A stretch of DNA of 64,000 nucleotides from Haematococcus lacustris (Eukaryota; Chlorophyta; Chlorophyceae; Chlamydomonadales; Haematococcaceae), in NCBI GenBank assembly GCA_030144725.1, contig JASKMD010000012.1, positions 11,214,621-11,278,620 of the forward strand. Reading direction: 5' to 3'. Under the pieces are notes generated by a model that worked only from the letters and a program-made list of their open reading frames with translations, was not told the DNA's origin and searched no databases. Both the position numbers and the translations under genes were made by a program. How positions within the stretch are numbered: position 1 is the first letter of the stretch; every line of letters starts with the position of its first letter. Of the stretch, positions 8,542-17,943 are shown piece after piece.

Positions 8542-9944
8542 TTGGAAGCTCTCAGCTTGCTCCTTATCGCCCTGCTAACAGGTCGTTTAGAAGTAGCGTA
8601 GATGCTCCAGGACTTCGCGTCGAAAATTCAAACCGAAAATTGTGATATGGTGCCCCCATACGTGTCAAGCCTACCCTTCCCCTCTCCCACCCTTCGATTG
8701 ACGTGGCATCGCAACCCCCACCTCACCCCACCTTCCCTTCCCTACACCCTACACTCCCCACCGCAGTCCCACCCCACTGGCGCATGGGATATGTTGCCTG
8801 GTGTGAGCAGGTAGGAGGCCAGGAGGACCACAAAGGTAAGGCCACGGTGATAGCTAACACAGCGCCCAGCCTGGTCACACTACAGCACGTGTATGCCCCT
8901 TGGTTGCAGGTCTAGTGGGCACCTCCCTTCCACTTCCCTTTCCCCTACACAACCACCCCCTCCCAATTCATCCTCCCCCGCCCCCGCCCCCGCCCCCGCC
9001 CCCGCCCCCGCCCCCGCCCCTGCCCCCACCCCCACCCATGCCCCCACCCACCCCAACCCATGCCCCCAACCCATGCCCCCACCCACCCAAACCCATGCCC
9101 CCAACCCAACCCACCCCCGCCCAGCCCAACCCGGTTGAGCCTCCCGCCTCCCCACCTCCCGCCTCCCTGCCTCCCGCCTCCCCGTCCCCCGCCTCCCTGC
9201 CTCCCACCTCCCGCCTTCCAAGAAAGAAGAAAGAAGAAGAAGAAGAAAACTACTCCGGTACAAACCGGCGTGCATTAAGGGAGGAGCTTCCGCCTGTGGC
9301 GCGGCCTGCTCCCACCTCCAAACGTTGGACACAGGCTGGACATGTCCCCATCAAGCTGCCCTAGCTGTAGCCACAGACCACAGCTAGCACCCAAGGCAAA
9401 CAAGAGGCATTAGAGGAGCAAAGACTAGTGCACTCGGCAGCTGGCCTTATCTCTTCTCCTCGTTGACGAGAGCAATTCCAGCCTTGTCCGCCGGATGTCG
9501 CACTAAAAGCTGAAGTTCAGGCTCCAAAAGTCCAAACTTCAGCTGTCAGCCAACGTCCCGCGTTGAGGTAGCTCTGCTCCCTCCTTGACGACGCCAGCAA
9601 CTCCACAGCAGCTCGATGACCCGCAGCGGTCGTGTGCGGCACCCGGACCTCATTTGTATTCCGCTGGACAAAGCGGTGCCCGTTCAAGCCTGGGAAGGCT
9701 TTCCCGTTGCATCCCAATTTATATACCGCTGGGTGCGGTGGTGAGGTAGCTTAGCCAATCCGTGCGACCGAAGTCAACGCGGATTGTTACCAGGGCCACC
9801 GCGTGGAGGTGCCTCACCGCCAGCCCCCCCGCCTTCCACATCTACCCCCCCTCCCCGCCTTCACTCTTCCACTCCCCCCCCTTCCTAGCAGCAGTCATCA
9901 AGCAGCCAAAAAGGTAGGTAGGTGCTACAGTGCCCCTACTATAT
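8542..9944. other. Probable 5' flank of the LINE with C-rich and GAA-rich low-complexity DNA
   Basis: No gene is supported. From 8978 to about 9020 the sequence is nearly pure (CCCCCG)n. It continues as CCCAACCCATGCC-type repeats to 9130 and CCTCCCGCCTCCCTG units to 9220, then a GAA-rich run at 9226-9250. ORFs across this stretch are artefacts of composition. The LINE 5' UTR or promoter should lie in the first few hundred bases. Confidence 0.6.
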
Positions 9945-10004
9945 CTGCTGCTGCTGCGCCCCTGCTGCTGCTGCTGCTGCCCCCCTGCTGCTGCTGCTGC
10001 CCCC

Positions 10005-10063
<59 letters not shown>

Positions 10064-10105
10064 CTCTGCTGCTGCTGCTGCCCCCCTGCTGCTGCTGCTG
10101 CCCCC

Positions 10106-10158
<53 letters not shown>

Positions 10159-10236
10159 CTCTGCTGCTGCTGCTGCCCCCCTGCTGCTGCTGCTGCCCCC
10201 CTGCTGCTGCTGCTGCTGCTGCCCCCCTGCTGCTGC
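9945..10236. repeat. CTG microsatellite interspersed with CCCCC blocks
   Basis: Runs of (CTG)n, up to about 15 units, alternate with GCCCCCC or GCCCTCTG interruptions in a repeating higher-order pattern. The poly-Leu, poly-Ala and poly-Cys ORFs here are not credible genes. Confidence 0.95.
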
Positions 10237-10632
10237 CTACAGTACTGTAGAGGTCTACAGTACTGTAGAGGTCTACAGTACTGTAGGTGTCTACAGTACT
10301 GTAGAGGTCTACAGTACTGTAGAGGTCTACAGTACTGTAGGTGTCTACAGTACTGTAGAGGTCTACAGTACTGTAGAGGTCTACAGTACTGTAGAGGTCT
10401 ACAGTACTGTAGAGGTCTACAGTACTGTAGGTGTCTACAGTACTGTAGGTGTCTACAGTACTGTAAGGGTCTACAGTACTGTAGAGGTCTACAGTACTGT
10501 AGAGGTCTACAGTACTGTAGAGGTCTACAATACTGTAGAGGTCTACAGTACTGTAGGGGTCTACATTACTGTAGGTGTCTACAGTACTGTAGACATCTAC
10601 AGTACTGTAGACATCTACAGTACTGTAGGTAC
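10237..10632. repeat. 18-bp palindromic minisatellite, about 22 units
   Basis: The unit is CTACAGTACTGTAGAGGT with variants (GTGT, GGGT or ACAT in the last four bases). The first 14 bases, CTACAGTACTGTAG, are a perfect palindrome, so every unit can form a hairpin and the array reads alike on both strands. The spacer is a constant 4 nt, so it is not a CRISPR array. Confidence 0.97.
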
Positions 10633-11748
10633 CTACACTCCAACTGCTCACATACTCAGAATTTCAACACGCGTCAAGTGGCGTTGGAGTCGCAAGGACA
10701 ATCCGAGGCGAACCGCATCAAAAAACTACCCCCCTAGGATGACGAATATCCGCACTAATTTGCCTGTCTTAAGGGGTCAAGAACAAACATTACGTATCGC
10801 TTTTTCTATGGGTGCAGCGGGTGCAACACAGTGGAGGTCACCCCCGCCATTGGCTGCACCCCTGATAGAGTCCGACCGGTCTTTCAGAGTTTTACAGCGA
10901 TTTTTGTGCAGGGCGGTGCAGCTCATCAAAGCGAAGCTAGCGGGCTGCTCGGGCTGATGTGCACCTGTGCCGGGGCGGGCGGGGGTGCTGAGAGATTAGG
11001 TCGCGTTGTGCCGGAAATGGCCTGCTTAGTGGGGCTGTGATCAGCGAACAGCTAACGCGCTCAGCGGCCCAACTTTTCAAATGTTTGAATTTTCGTCGGG
11101 CGCAGTAGGTCACCCCCGCCATTGGCCCCGCAATTCACTTTTTGGCACCGTCTTTGATCCGCTGCGTGTAATTCTTTCACCTTTGGGCTCTACATCTCAC
11201 AGCGGTGTCGCTTGCAGGTTAGGCCCTCTTTTGTCGATTGTACTGCACTGTCTCGACGACATGATTAGCTTCGCAATGCCATTCTCTATCTATTTATATG
11301 CGTGTCGCAACAGGAGAGATGAATTGGTGGCCGGAGGCATTTCCGCGCCGAGCAGCCTTTGCTGCCGTCGAACTGGCAAGTCGCGATTACTTCCCAGGCA
11401 AGCACGGGGTGCTGTTTCTTAGTGCGTTTTGCATACAATGTCAACACATGCAACCAAATCTGCTGACCTCCACAGGTGCTTTGCAGTTGTGAGGATCAGC
11501 ATCAAACCCACAGCAGCCCAAGGCTCTTCCAAGCAGGAGTGCAACAAGGGAATCAGATCTTGAAAACAGTGAGCAAGAGGTGAGTAAGTTTGTTTGACGC
11601 AAATGAGGTAAGGGGTGCCATCATGATCATCATGAGGTAAGGGGTGCCATCATGAGGTAAGGGGTGCCGTCATGATGCAGCTGATATTTGCATAGAGTCA
11701 TGCCGCGACGCAAATGAGGTAAGGGGTGCCAGCTGGCTGACTTGTACT
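10633..11748. other. Non-genic spacer with short dispersed repeats
   Basis: No gene is visible. The motif GGTCACCCCCGCCATTGG occurs at about 10837 and 11107, and again at 14954. Between about 11595 and 11730 there are several direct copies of ATGAGGTAAGGGGTGCC. The last three bases before the adjoining transposon (11746-11748, ACT) are its left target-site copy. Confidence 0.6.
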
Positions 11749-12406
11749 CAGGTTAGACAAGCAAGGGGAAATTTGGGTACCATGCTGTTCTCCACATTCA
11801 GACCACTATTTGCTACCGCGATTGCACCGCTAGCTTCGGCGTGCTAGAAAAGTTAGCGGCTTCGAAGCGCAGGCCCGCAGGCTGAACATGGTTGTTTGGG
11901 CCTAAAGTTGTGTCCACGCAACAAGGTCGCTATAGGTAGCTACAGACATACGTATTAAGTCTAAGGCCGGGGCCCGTCTCTCTCGCTAGCCAGGTCCGTT
12001 CAGTCGGTTGTACTGGGTAGCTCGGCTTCCTAGCTCCCGCAAAGCTGTGTATGTTAGTTATGCCCCGCAATCACAATAACCATCTCCGAACCCTCCTATC
12101 TCATAACATGTGCGGTGGACTTTGCCTAAAAAGCTGTTTGCGGCTGGCCCGTCCGGCCCTTAACCATACATCATTACATTCAACCTCACATCATTACATT
12201 ATAACATCCAACCTACACTTGTGTTCTCTGTAAACTGTCACTTGTGTTCTCTGTAACCGGTCACTTGTGTTGTGTGGCATTCACTGCATGCATGCTAGGG
12301 CTCTGGCACTTGCAAGGGCTAGGCTCAGGGTCAACACCGTATCCAAGGGGCTGATTAAGGCTGGGCAGGGCAGGGCTGGGCTCGGCAACAAAGGCAAGCT
12401 TTGTTG

Positions 12407-13465
12407 TCAGCGCATTCGCATAACGCTGTCGGGAGCATGGCGCTTCGAAGGGATGAGTGCTGCCACTGTTGGTGCTTGCTGATGCTGCTGTTGCTGATGC
12501 TGTGAGATTGCTTCCAAGCACTGGATTCTACTCTTTGTACCCTTGGTGGCTAGGTTCAGTCGGACACAAAGCTGCTTGCGGTGACTCAGCGTGATGCCCT
12601 TCTGTGGCAAGGCTGGTAGGTGTGGCTGCTGACTATTGTACACATGCCTAGCTGTGTCTTCAAGATGCTGCAGTTTGTTGGTGATGTCCGCCTGTCGTTG
12701 CTGTCGTGCTGTGTTTTGATCCCTTGCGCTTGCTGCTGAGCTGTACTCCTCCCTTGTGGGTAACTTAACCGGGAGGGTGATGCGTTGCATAGCCCGCAAC
12801 ACCTTGCGTGCCTGTGATGCCTGTTTGGCTGTGTGCAAAGGCTTAGACACTGCACCACCCTGAGCACTTGCAGGGCTGGCTGCACCACCCTGAGCACCCG
12901 GAGGGCTGGCTGCAGCTCCCAGGGCACCCGCATGGCTGGCTGCAGCTCCCAGGGCACCCGCAGGGCTGGCTGCAGCTCCCAGGGCACCCGCATGGCTGGC
13001 TGCAGCTCCCAGGGCACCCGCAGGGCTGGCTGCACCACCCAGGGCACCCGCATGGCTGGCTGCACCACCCTGAGCACCTGCAGGGCTGGCTGCAGCTCCC
13101 AGGGCACCTGCAGGGCTGGCTGCACCACCCAGGGCATCCGCAGGGCTGGCTGCACCACCCAGGGCATCATCTGACAAATAGTCACTCAACCAGCTGTTGG
13201 TGTCCTCCACTGTCATCTTGATGCGTCCTGACACACCCTCCTCTTTCATGCGTAACACCTTGTCGTCATTGAGGGGCTTCAATGCTGTCTCGCTTGCTGC
13301 ATTGGTGATGTGGACTGGCCTGAAGTAGCGGCTGAGTAGCTGTTCCAATGGTGTTGTGATTATGCCTGTTGCCTCCAGCTCCTGAGCAACACAATCAGGG
13401 CCATGTGGACTGTGGCGTTGCAAAAGCATGCAGTGCAAGAACACCATGGTGTTGGCACCATACAC
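12407..13465 (-). CDS. Transposon-borne ORF with GAASPAGAL-type repeats, function unknown
   Basis: A 352-aa ORF lies inside the TIR element. Residues 1-100 look globular and contain an acidic stretch. Residues about 100-200 are roughly ten 10-residue repeats of the type ALGGAASPAG, encoded by a tandem array at 12870-13165. The C-terminus is basic and Gln/His-rich. The start is uncertain; it may be a downstream exon of the coiled-coil ORF at 13560-14009, because in copy 2 a deletion fuses the two in frame. No known family recognised. Confidence 0.4.
   Translation of the reverse strand: MYGANTMVFLHCMLLQRHSPHGPDCVAQELEATGIITTPLEQLLSRYFRPVHITNAASETALKPLNDDKVLRMKEEGVSGRIKMTVEDTNSWLSDYLSDDALGGAASPADALGGAASPAGALGAAASPAGAQGGAASHAGALGGAASPAGALGAAASHAGALGAAASPAGALGAAASHAGALGAAASPPGAQGGAASPASAQGGAVSKPLHTAKQASQARKVLRAMQRITLPVKLPTREEYSSAASARDQNTARQQRQADITNKLQHLEDTARHVYNSQQPHLPALPQKGITLSHRKQLCVRLNLATKGTKSRIQCLEAISQHQQQQHQQAPTVAALIPSKRHAPDSVMRMR
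12870..13165. repeat. 30-bp GCTGGCTGCAGCTCCCAGGG-type minisatellite
   Basis: About ten tandem units of roughly 30 bp (GGGCTGGCTGCAGCTCCCAG and variants with CACCACC) occur in the middle of TIR element copy 1. They are absent from copy 2, inside its deletion. Confidence 0.9.
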
Positions 13466-13559
13466 AGTGTAGTGCCCTCAATGCCTCATACAATGATGTT
13501 TGTTACACACCTGCAGATCAGCTTGGAGCTTGAAGAGCTGCAGAGGGTCGCCCTCCATG

Positions 13560-14009
13560 TCAAGGGCAGGTCCAGTGGTGAGCCAATCGAGCTTGGGCTA
13601 CATTGAGTTGTTCCTGCACAATCAATGGGGGGGAAGGATAAAATGCAAGGTTATAAGTTGGCTGGATGGCAGGAACGAGGCTAAGTATGGCTGGCCGTAC
13701 CTTCAATCGTGCCAGCTCATTTGCAGCAGAGACAACAATGATGTGGGCATGGATGTCAGCCTGCTGCAGAAGGTCATGGAGCTGCTTCTCCAACAGCTGC
13801 TGCTGCTGCTGCCAGTCCTGCTGCCGCTGCTGCCAGTCCTGGTGCTGCTGCTGCCAGTCCTGCTGCCGGTGTTGCAAGTCCTGGTGCTGCTGCTGCCAGT
13901 CCTGCTGTTGTTGCTGCCAGTCTTGCTTCTCCCGTGCATGCTCATCCTCCACCTCTTGTAGCCGTTGTTTGGTATCATTCAACGCCTGAAGACAACAATG
14001 CAACACCAC
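13560..14009 (-). CDS. Transposon-borne Gln-rich coiled-coil ORF
   Basis: The 149-aa ORF contains about eight repeats of the heptad-like string QDWQQQHQ (residues 25-75), preceded by LNDTKQRLQEVEDEHAREK. This is a strong coiled-coil signature. It is conserved in element copy 2, where it continues into a different C-terminus. The function is unknown; an oligomerisation or DNA-binding accessory protein of the transposon is a guess. Confidence 0.45.
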   Translation of the reverse strand: MVLHCCLQALNDTKQRLQEVEDEHAREKQDWQQQQQDWQQQHQDLQHRQQDWQQQHQDWQQRQQDWQQQQQLLEKQLHDLLQQADIHAHIIVVSAANELARLKVRPAILSLVPAIQPTYNLAFYPSPPLIVQEQLNVAQARLAHHWTCP

Positions 14010-14950
14010 ATCGTATGGGGGAGTGCACGATGGCTAGGCTGGGCTGTCCTGCCTTGCCTGGGCTTGATTCGCGATGAAGCCAGCAGTGCGGGACCATGGA
14101 GCCCGGCCAGTGGCTACTCGCTCGGCCATTCGAGCGGACCCAGCTTGGCTTCGCTTCGAGCGCCCGGTCATGGCTTAAAACCATCTTTTTGCGGCTGGCA
14201 TCGACCAAAAGGTAAGCGGACGGCTACGATGGGCGGAGAGTGGTCGTAGTTTCAATTCTTATAACTATGGCGGGCTGAAACGACTTCAGTTTTGGGAAAA
14301 GGCCCCTGGCATGGCCAAATCTTAGCTGTTTTTCATGTTTTACCTGATTACTACTAGCACACGCATCAGTTTGCAGGCATAATTACAAAGTCGATGGAAG
14401 TACTTGATGCGGTTCCCCGGTGCTCATTGCAAGGCATTGGGCACATGTGGCATGCATAAACATCTCTTGACAGTGTGTCCTTCACCACCACTCGCCATAG
14501 ACCGAGCTGATGCATGTTAAGGCCAAGTCAGCGCCAAGGTGCGAGTGTGTGGTATAGCTAGCTGCTGCAGAAGTTTCAGGCCCAAAGCCTCACGGCGTAC
14601 CCCCTCAACCCGGCCATGAGACAAGCCTCTAGCAAGCAGCATGTAGCACACACTGTAGACACCCAGGAGGCACCTGGACATCGCCGAGGACATCGCCGCA
14701 ACAGCACACATACTTTAAGGCGCAAATGAGAGCGATAGAGCGCTCCTAGCGTTGTGTGCTGGTCGGGGCCCCCGAACATTGGACGGGGTCGCGGGCCAGC
14801 CGATCACCATAGGCCTGTTCCTCTGAGCCGATGCTAAGCTCCGCGGCGCTGCGTCAAGGCGTGCCAATCTTACATCCAGAAGCGGTGTATAGAGTCAGTT
14901 AGGTCCGTCCGAAAAATGGGCCTTTTTTGGCTTGCTTGTCTAACCTGACT

Positions 14951-15229
14951 CCAGGTCACCCCCGCCATTGGCTGCACCCCCATGGCTCAAGACATCACAT
15001 CTAACTCATTTTTGCACGGATGAGGCCGCCGAATCGTGCGATGAGCTGCTTATGGCTTGACTAGAGTGCGGCCAGCCCCAGCGGTTTGCCGGGTGGCTGG
15101 CCCCCAACACGCGACGTGTTCTGGCGCCACGCAGACACTCTTAGCGACAGCTAGAGGCAGCCTGGACCCAGCGCGGCGTGATTGGCGCATCCAAACTATT
15201 TTTTAAATCAGCATGCAACAGCGCTTTAA
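14951..15229. other. Short spacer between two DNA transposons
   Basis: It holds a copy of the GGTCACCCCCGCCATTGGCTG motif (14954) and otherwise nothing recognisable. It ends with TAA (15227-15229), the left target-site copy of the next element. Confidence 0.6.
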
Positions 15230-16261
15230 CGGCGCGTTTCCAATGGACGGAGAAAAGAGAAAAGAGATCGCCCATGTGCATGAATTCAAACGCGTTTCCA
15301 ATGGACGGAGAAAAGAGAGAAGAGATGCATGGAGGCCACTTTCCAGCCGCCGCCTACGCCTTCATTGATCTACACACGAGCTACAGTGCTTCATTGATCT
15401 ACACACGAGCTACAGTGCTCGGCTGGTGTTTCACTATGATGTAAATGTGCTTGGAGCATGCCATGGCTGGTCGGCTGTAGCTTTGGGGGTTGGCTGTAGC
15501 TCTGGGGGCGATCTTTTCATATGGTATGGGAACAAGGACGCAATTGTCCCGTTAGCTGGGATGGTGGCAGGTATGATGGGGTCAAGCATCGCAGGCGCAA
15601 GTGCACAAAGTGCGCCGTGCAAGTCAGTCGTGCAAGTCAGTGCAGTTGTGCAAGTCAGGCTGCGGGGCTTATCAGGCTAACTAGTCAAGCACTCTCCGCA
15701 CTAGCGGGACTAGCTAAGTATGCTCCGGGGGGCTACAACTCTCTATGGCACTGCTCCGCGTTGAAATTGCGGTGCTCGTCAAACAGCTGATGCGCCCTCA
15801 GCTGATGCGCCCTCAGCAACAATACGGACGAGGACCATCTCCTGGGCATTTGTCCTCTTCATCAGCTCCTGCGGCTTAGGTGGCGACGCAGAAGCGGTAA
15901 CGGGACATTGGCAACGGGACGTCAAACAGCGATGCCCTGGAGAAACAGCCCAGCCTAACCCAGCTCTCGCTGCGGCTCCGGTGCAAAAGGTCACATCTCT
16001 CGGTCACATCTCTTTTTCTCCTGGGGGGGTCGGCCTGGAGGACCCTAGCGGAGAAAAAGAGATGAAATGGAGCTCACTCTAGGAGAGTTATTCGTCTCTA
16101 TCTCCGCGCATTGGAAACGGGAGAAAAGAGATCCGGACCGTTGGCGGCAGTTAGAGGGACATGGGCTGGCGGCGATCTCTTTTTCTCTTTCTCTTTCTCT
16201 CTTTTTCTCTTTCTCTCTCCGATCTCTTTTCTCTTTCTCTCCGTGCATTGGAAACGCGCCC
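15230..16261. mobile_element. PIF/Harbinger (Tourist)-like non-autonomous element
   Basis: The left end CGGCGCGTTTCCAATGGACG matches the reverse complement of the right end (16242-16261) apart from two mismatches, and both continue into purine-rich AGAGAAAAGAGAT tracts. TAA flanks both sides (15227-15229 and 16262-16264), fitting the TWA target duplication of PIF/Harbinger. Further TIR-like copies occur internally (about 15290 and 16100), suggesting nested or duplicated ends. There is no transposase; short ORFs are not credible. Confidence 0.6.
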
Positions 16262-16288
16262 TAAATCGCATTCTTCAACACGGGTTCA

Positions 16289-16727
16289 GTCCACCGCACA
16301 TGTTATGAGATAGGAGGGTTCGGACGGGCCAGCCGCAAACAGCTTTTTAGGCAAAGTCCACCGCACATGTTATGAGATAGGAGGGTTCGGAGATGGTGAT
16401 TGTGATTGCGGGGCATAACTAACATACACAGCTTTGCGGGAGCTAGGAAGCCGAGCTACCCAGTACAACCGACTGAACGGACCTGGCTAGCGAGAGAGAC
16501 GGGCCCCGGCCTTAGACTTAATACGTATGTCTGTAGCTACCTATAGCGACCTTGTTGCGTGGACACAACTTTGGGCCCAAACAACCATGTTCAGCCTGCG
16601 GGCCTGCGCTTCGAAGCCGCTAACTTTTCTAGCACGCCGAAGCTAGCGGTGCAATCGCGGTAGCAAATAGTGGTCTGAATGTGGAGAACAGCATGGTACC
16701 CAAATTTCCCCTTGCTTGTCTAACCTG
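16289..16727. mobile_element. TIR DNA transposon, truncated inverted copy 3
   Basis: This is the reverse complement of the first roughly 400 bp of the 3.2-kb TIR element, ending in CTTGCTTGTCTAACCTG at 16711-16727. The inner end is rearranged: a block starting TCCACCGCACATGTTATGAG occurs twice (about 16290 and 16356), so a local duplication accompanied truncation. The other end of the element is missing. Confidence 0.85.
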
Positions 16728-17943
16728 ACAAATGGCCAGGCGCCTACGCCACACCACCGCCTTGTATGCTCCATGCACAGGTACCAGGTGCTGATCCAAC
16801 AGCAGCAGGGCAGGGGTCCCGGCAGGGCTGGGGGTGCAGGACTGAGCTGGGGCTGAGTTCACAGGCTGACATAGAAGTTACAGGCTGACATAGAAGTCAC
16901 AGATCCAACGGGCCTATTCCCAAGTTTTGTTTTTGCTCATTTGCTCGGATTCTCGGCGGTTGGGGCAGTTGTGGGTAACCGCCTCCGCCCAGTCTGCGCC
17001 TGCGCCTGCCTGCGCCTGCCTGGCTGGCTGAAAGCAGCGATCCCGGAGACTCACAGCAGAGTGCTTGGTTTCTGCCGCATTGCTTTGCCCGCTTTGCTAG
17101 TCCATCTAGTCCAGCTGGTGCGGAGAGTCTGACTTGCAGCCTGACTTGCACGACTGCATTGCACCACAGCTCGCATTCTGCGCACTTGCACTTGCGATGC
17201 TTACCACCATCACCCCCGACACCACCCCCGCAAACGGGAGTTCGGCGCACCTAGAGCACCTGCATCGTTGCACTACCACTAGACGAGACAGAGGATAGTG
17301 CACTCACGTGCAAACTGTAGCTCTGTACTGCAGCCTGACACAACCTGCTGAGTTGCATTGCACTCCTGTTGCATTGCACTCCTGTACAAGGCGGAGAGCA
17401 TAGACAACATAAGCCTCTTACTGCAGCCAACCTTACACGTACAACCTGCCCCTAGCAGAGTTCTAACACAGCCTAGCCTGAACATAGCATCATTTACATC
17501 TGCCAGTCAGGCGCCCCCAACATGGGGTTGGTAATATGCATGCAAGTACTCTCTAAATACTGCATCGTTTTCGATAGCGTTTGGCACATTGGTAGCTGCA
17601 AATCAATGCGCGTCATCTGACCATCAGCGCACGACATTGGAGTCTTTGCTCGCGTACTGCCACATGTGCCCGCGAACAAATCACATCGCCGAGACGGGTC
17701 TCCTTGGCACGGTGAGCCACATCGCTGTGACCCCAGGTGTCTACCTAGCGTAGTGAGCTGATTGTGCACAAATGGAATGTCCGGCCAACACCCAACGCGA
17801 TGTCTGCCGGGCGTGCAGGGCACCTTGACGGGGTGATTGAAACATCTGGGCGTATTCGCTTTCGCCGAACACACCATTTGGGTCGGCGCACACTAAGGTA
17901 TCACCGGCTTACACCCCCCCCTCCTCCACTGTGTCCTCCAGGT
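16728..17943. other. Spacer with a diverged inverted repeat, no gene
   Basis: About 17100-17260 is related, in inverted orientation and with many differences, to about 15540-15720 inside the Harbinger-like element. Both strands then encode a short Cys/Lys-rich string (HRKCKCAEC versus HRRRKCTKC). This suggests a decayed relative of that element. Nothing else is recognisable. Confidence 0.5.

Larger units (their letters stand above)
11749..14947. mobile_element. TIR DNA transposon, copy 1 (3199 bp, 17-bp perfect TIRs, ACT target duplication)
   Basis: The element starts CAGGTTAGACAAGCAAG and ends CTTGCTTGTCTAACCTG, a perfect 17-bp inverted pair. ACT flanks both ends (11746-11748 and 14948-14950), suggesting a 3-bp target duplication, as made by CACTA and PIF/Harbinger elements. 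No transposase is recognisable, so it is probably non-autonomous. It carries two minus-strand ORFs (13560-14009 and 12407-13465) whose products are Gln-rich coiled coil and Ala/Gly repeat protein. A second copy lies at 17944-20145 and a fragment at 16289-16727. Confidence 0.88.

Noticed and set aside
8880..9364. Pro-rich and Gly/Trp-rich ORFs on both strands.
   Set aside because: Products of (CCCCCG)n and CCCCAC repeats. No initiation context, splice sites or homology.
10237..10632. CRISPR-like regular repeat array.
   Set aside because: Repeats are contiguous 18-mers with constant 4-nt spacers and no unique spacers, in a eukaryotic context without cas genes.
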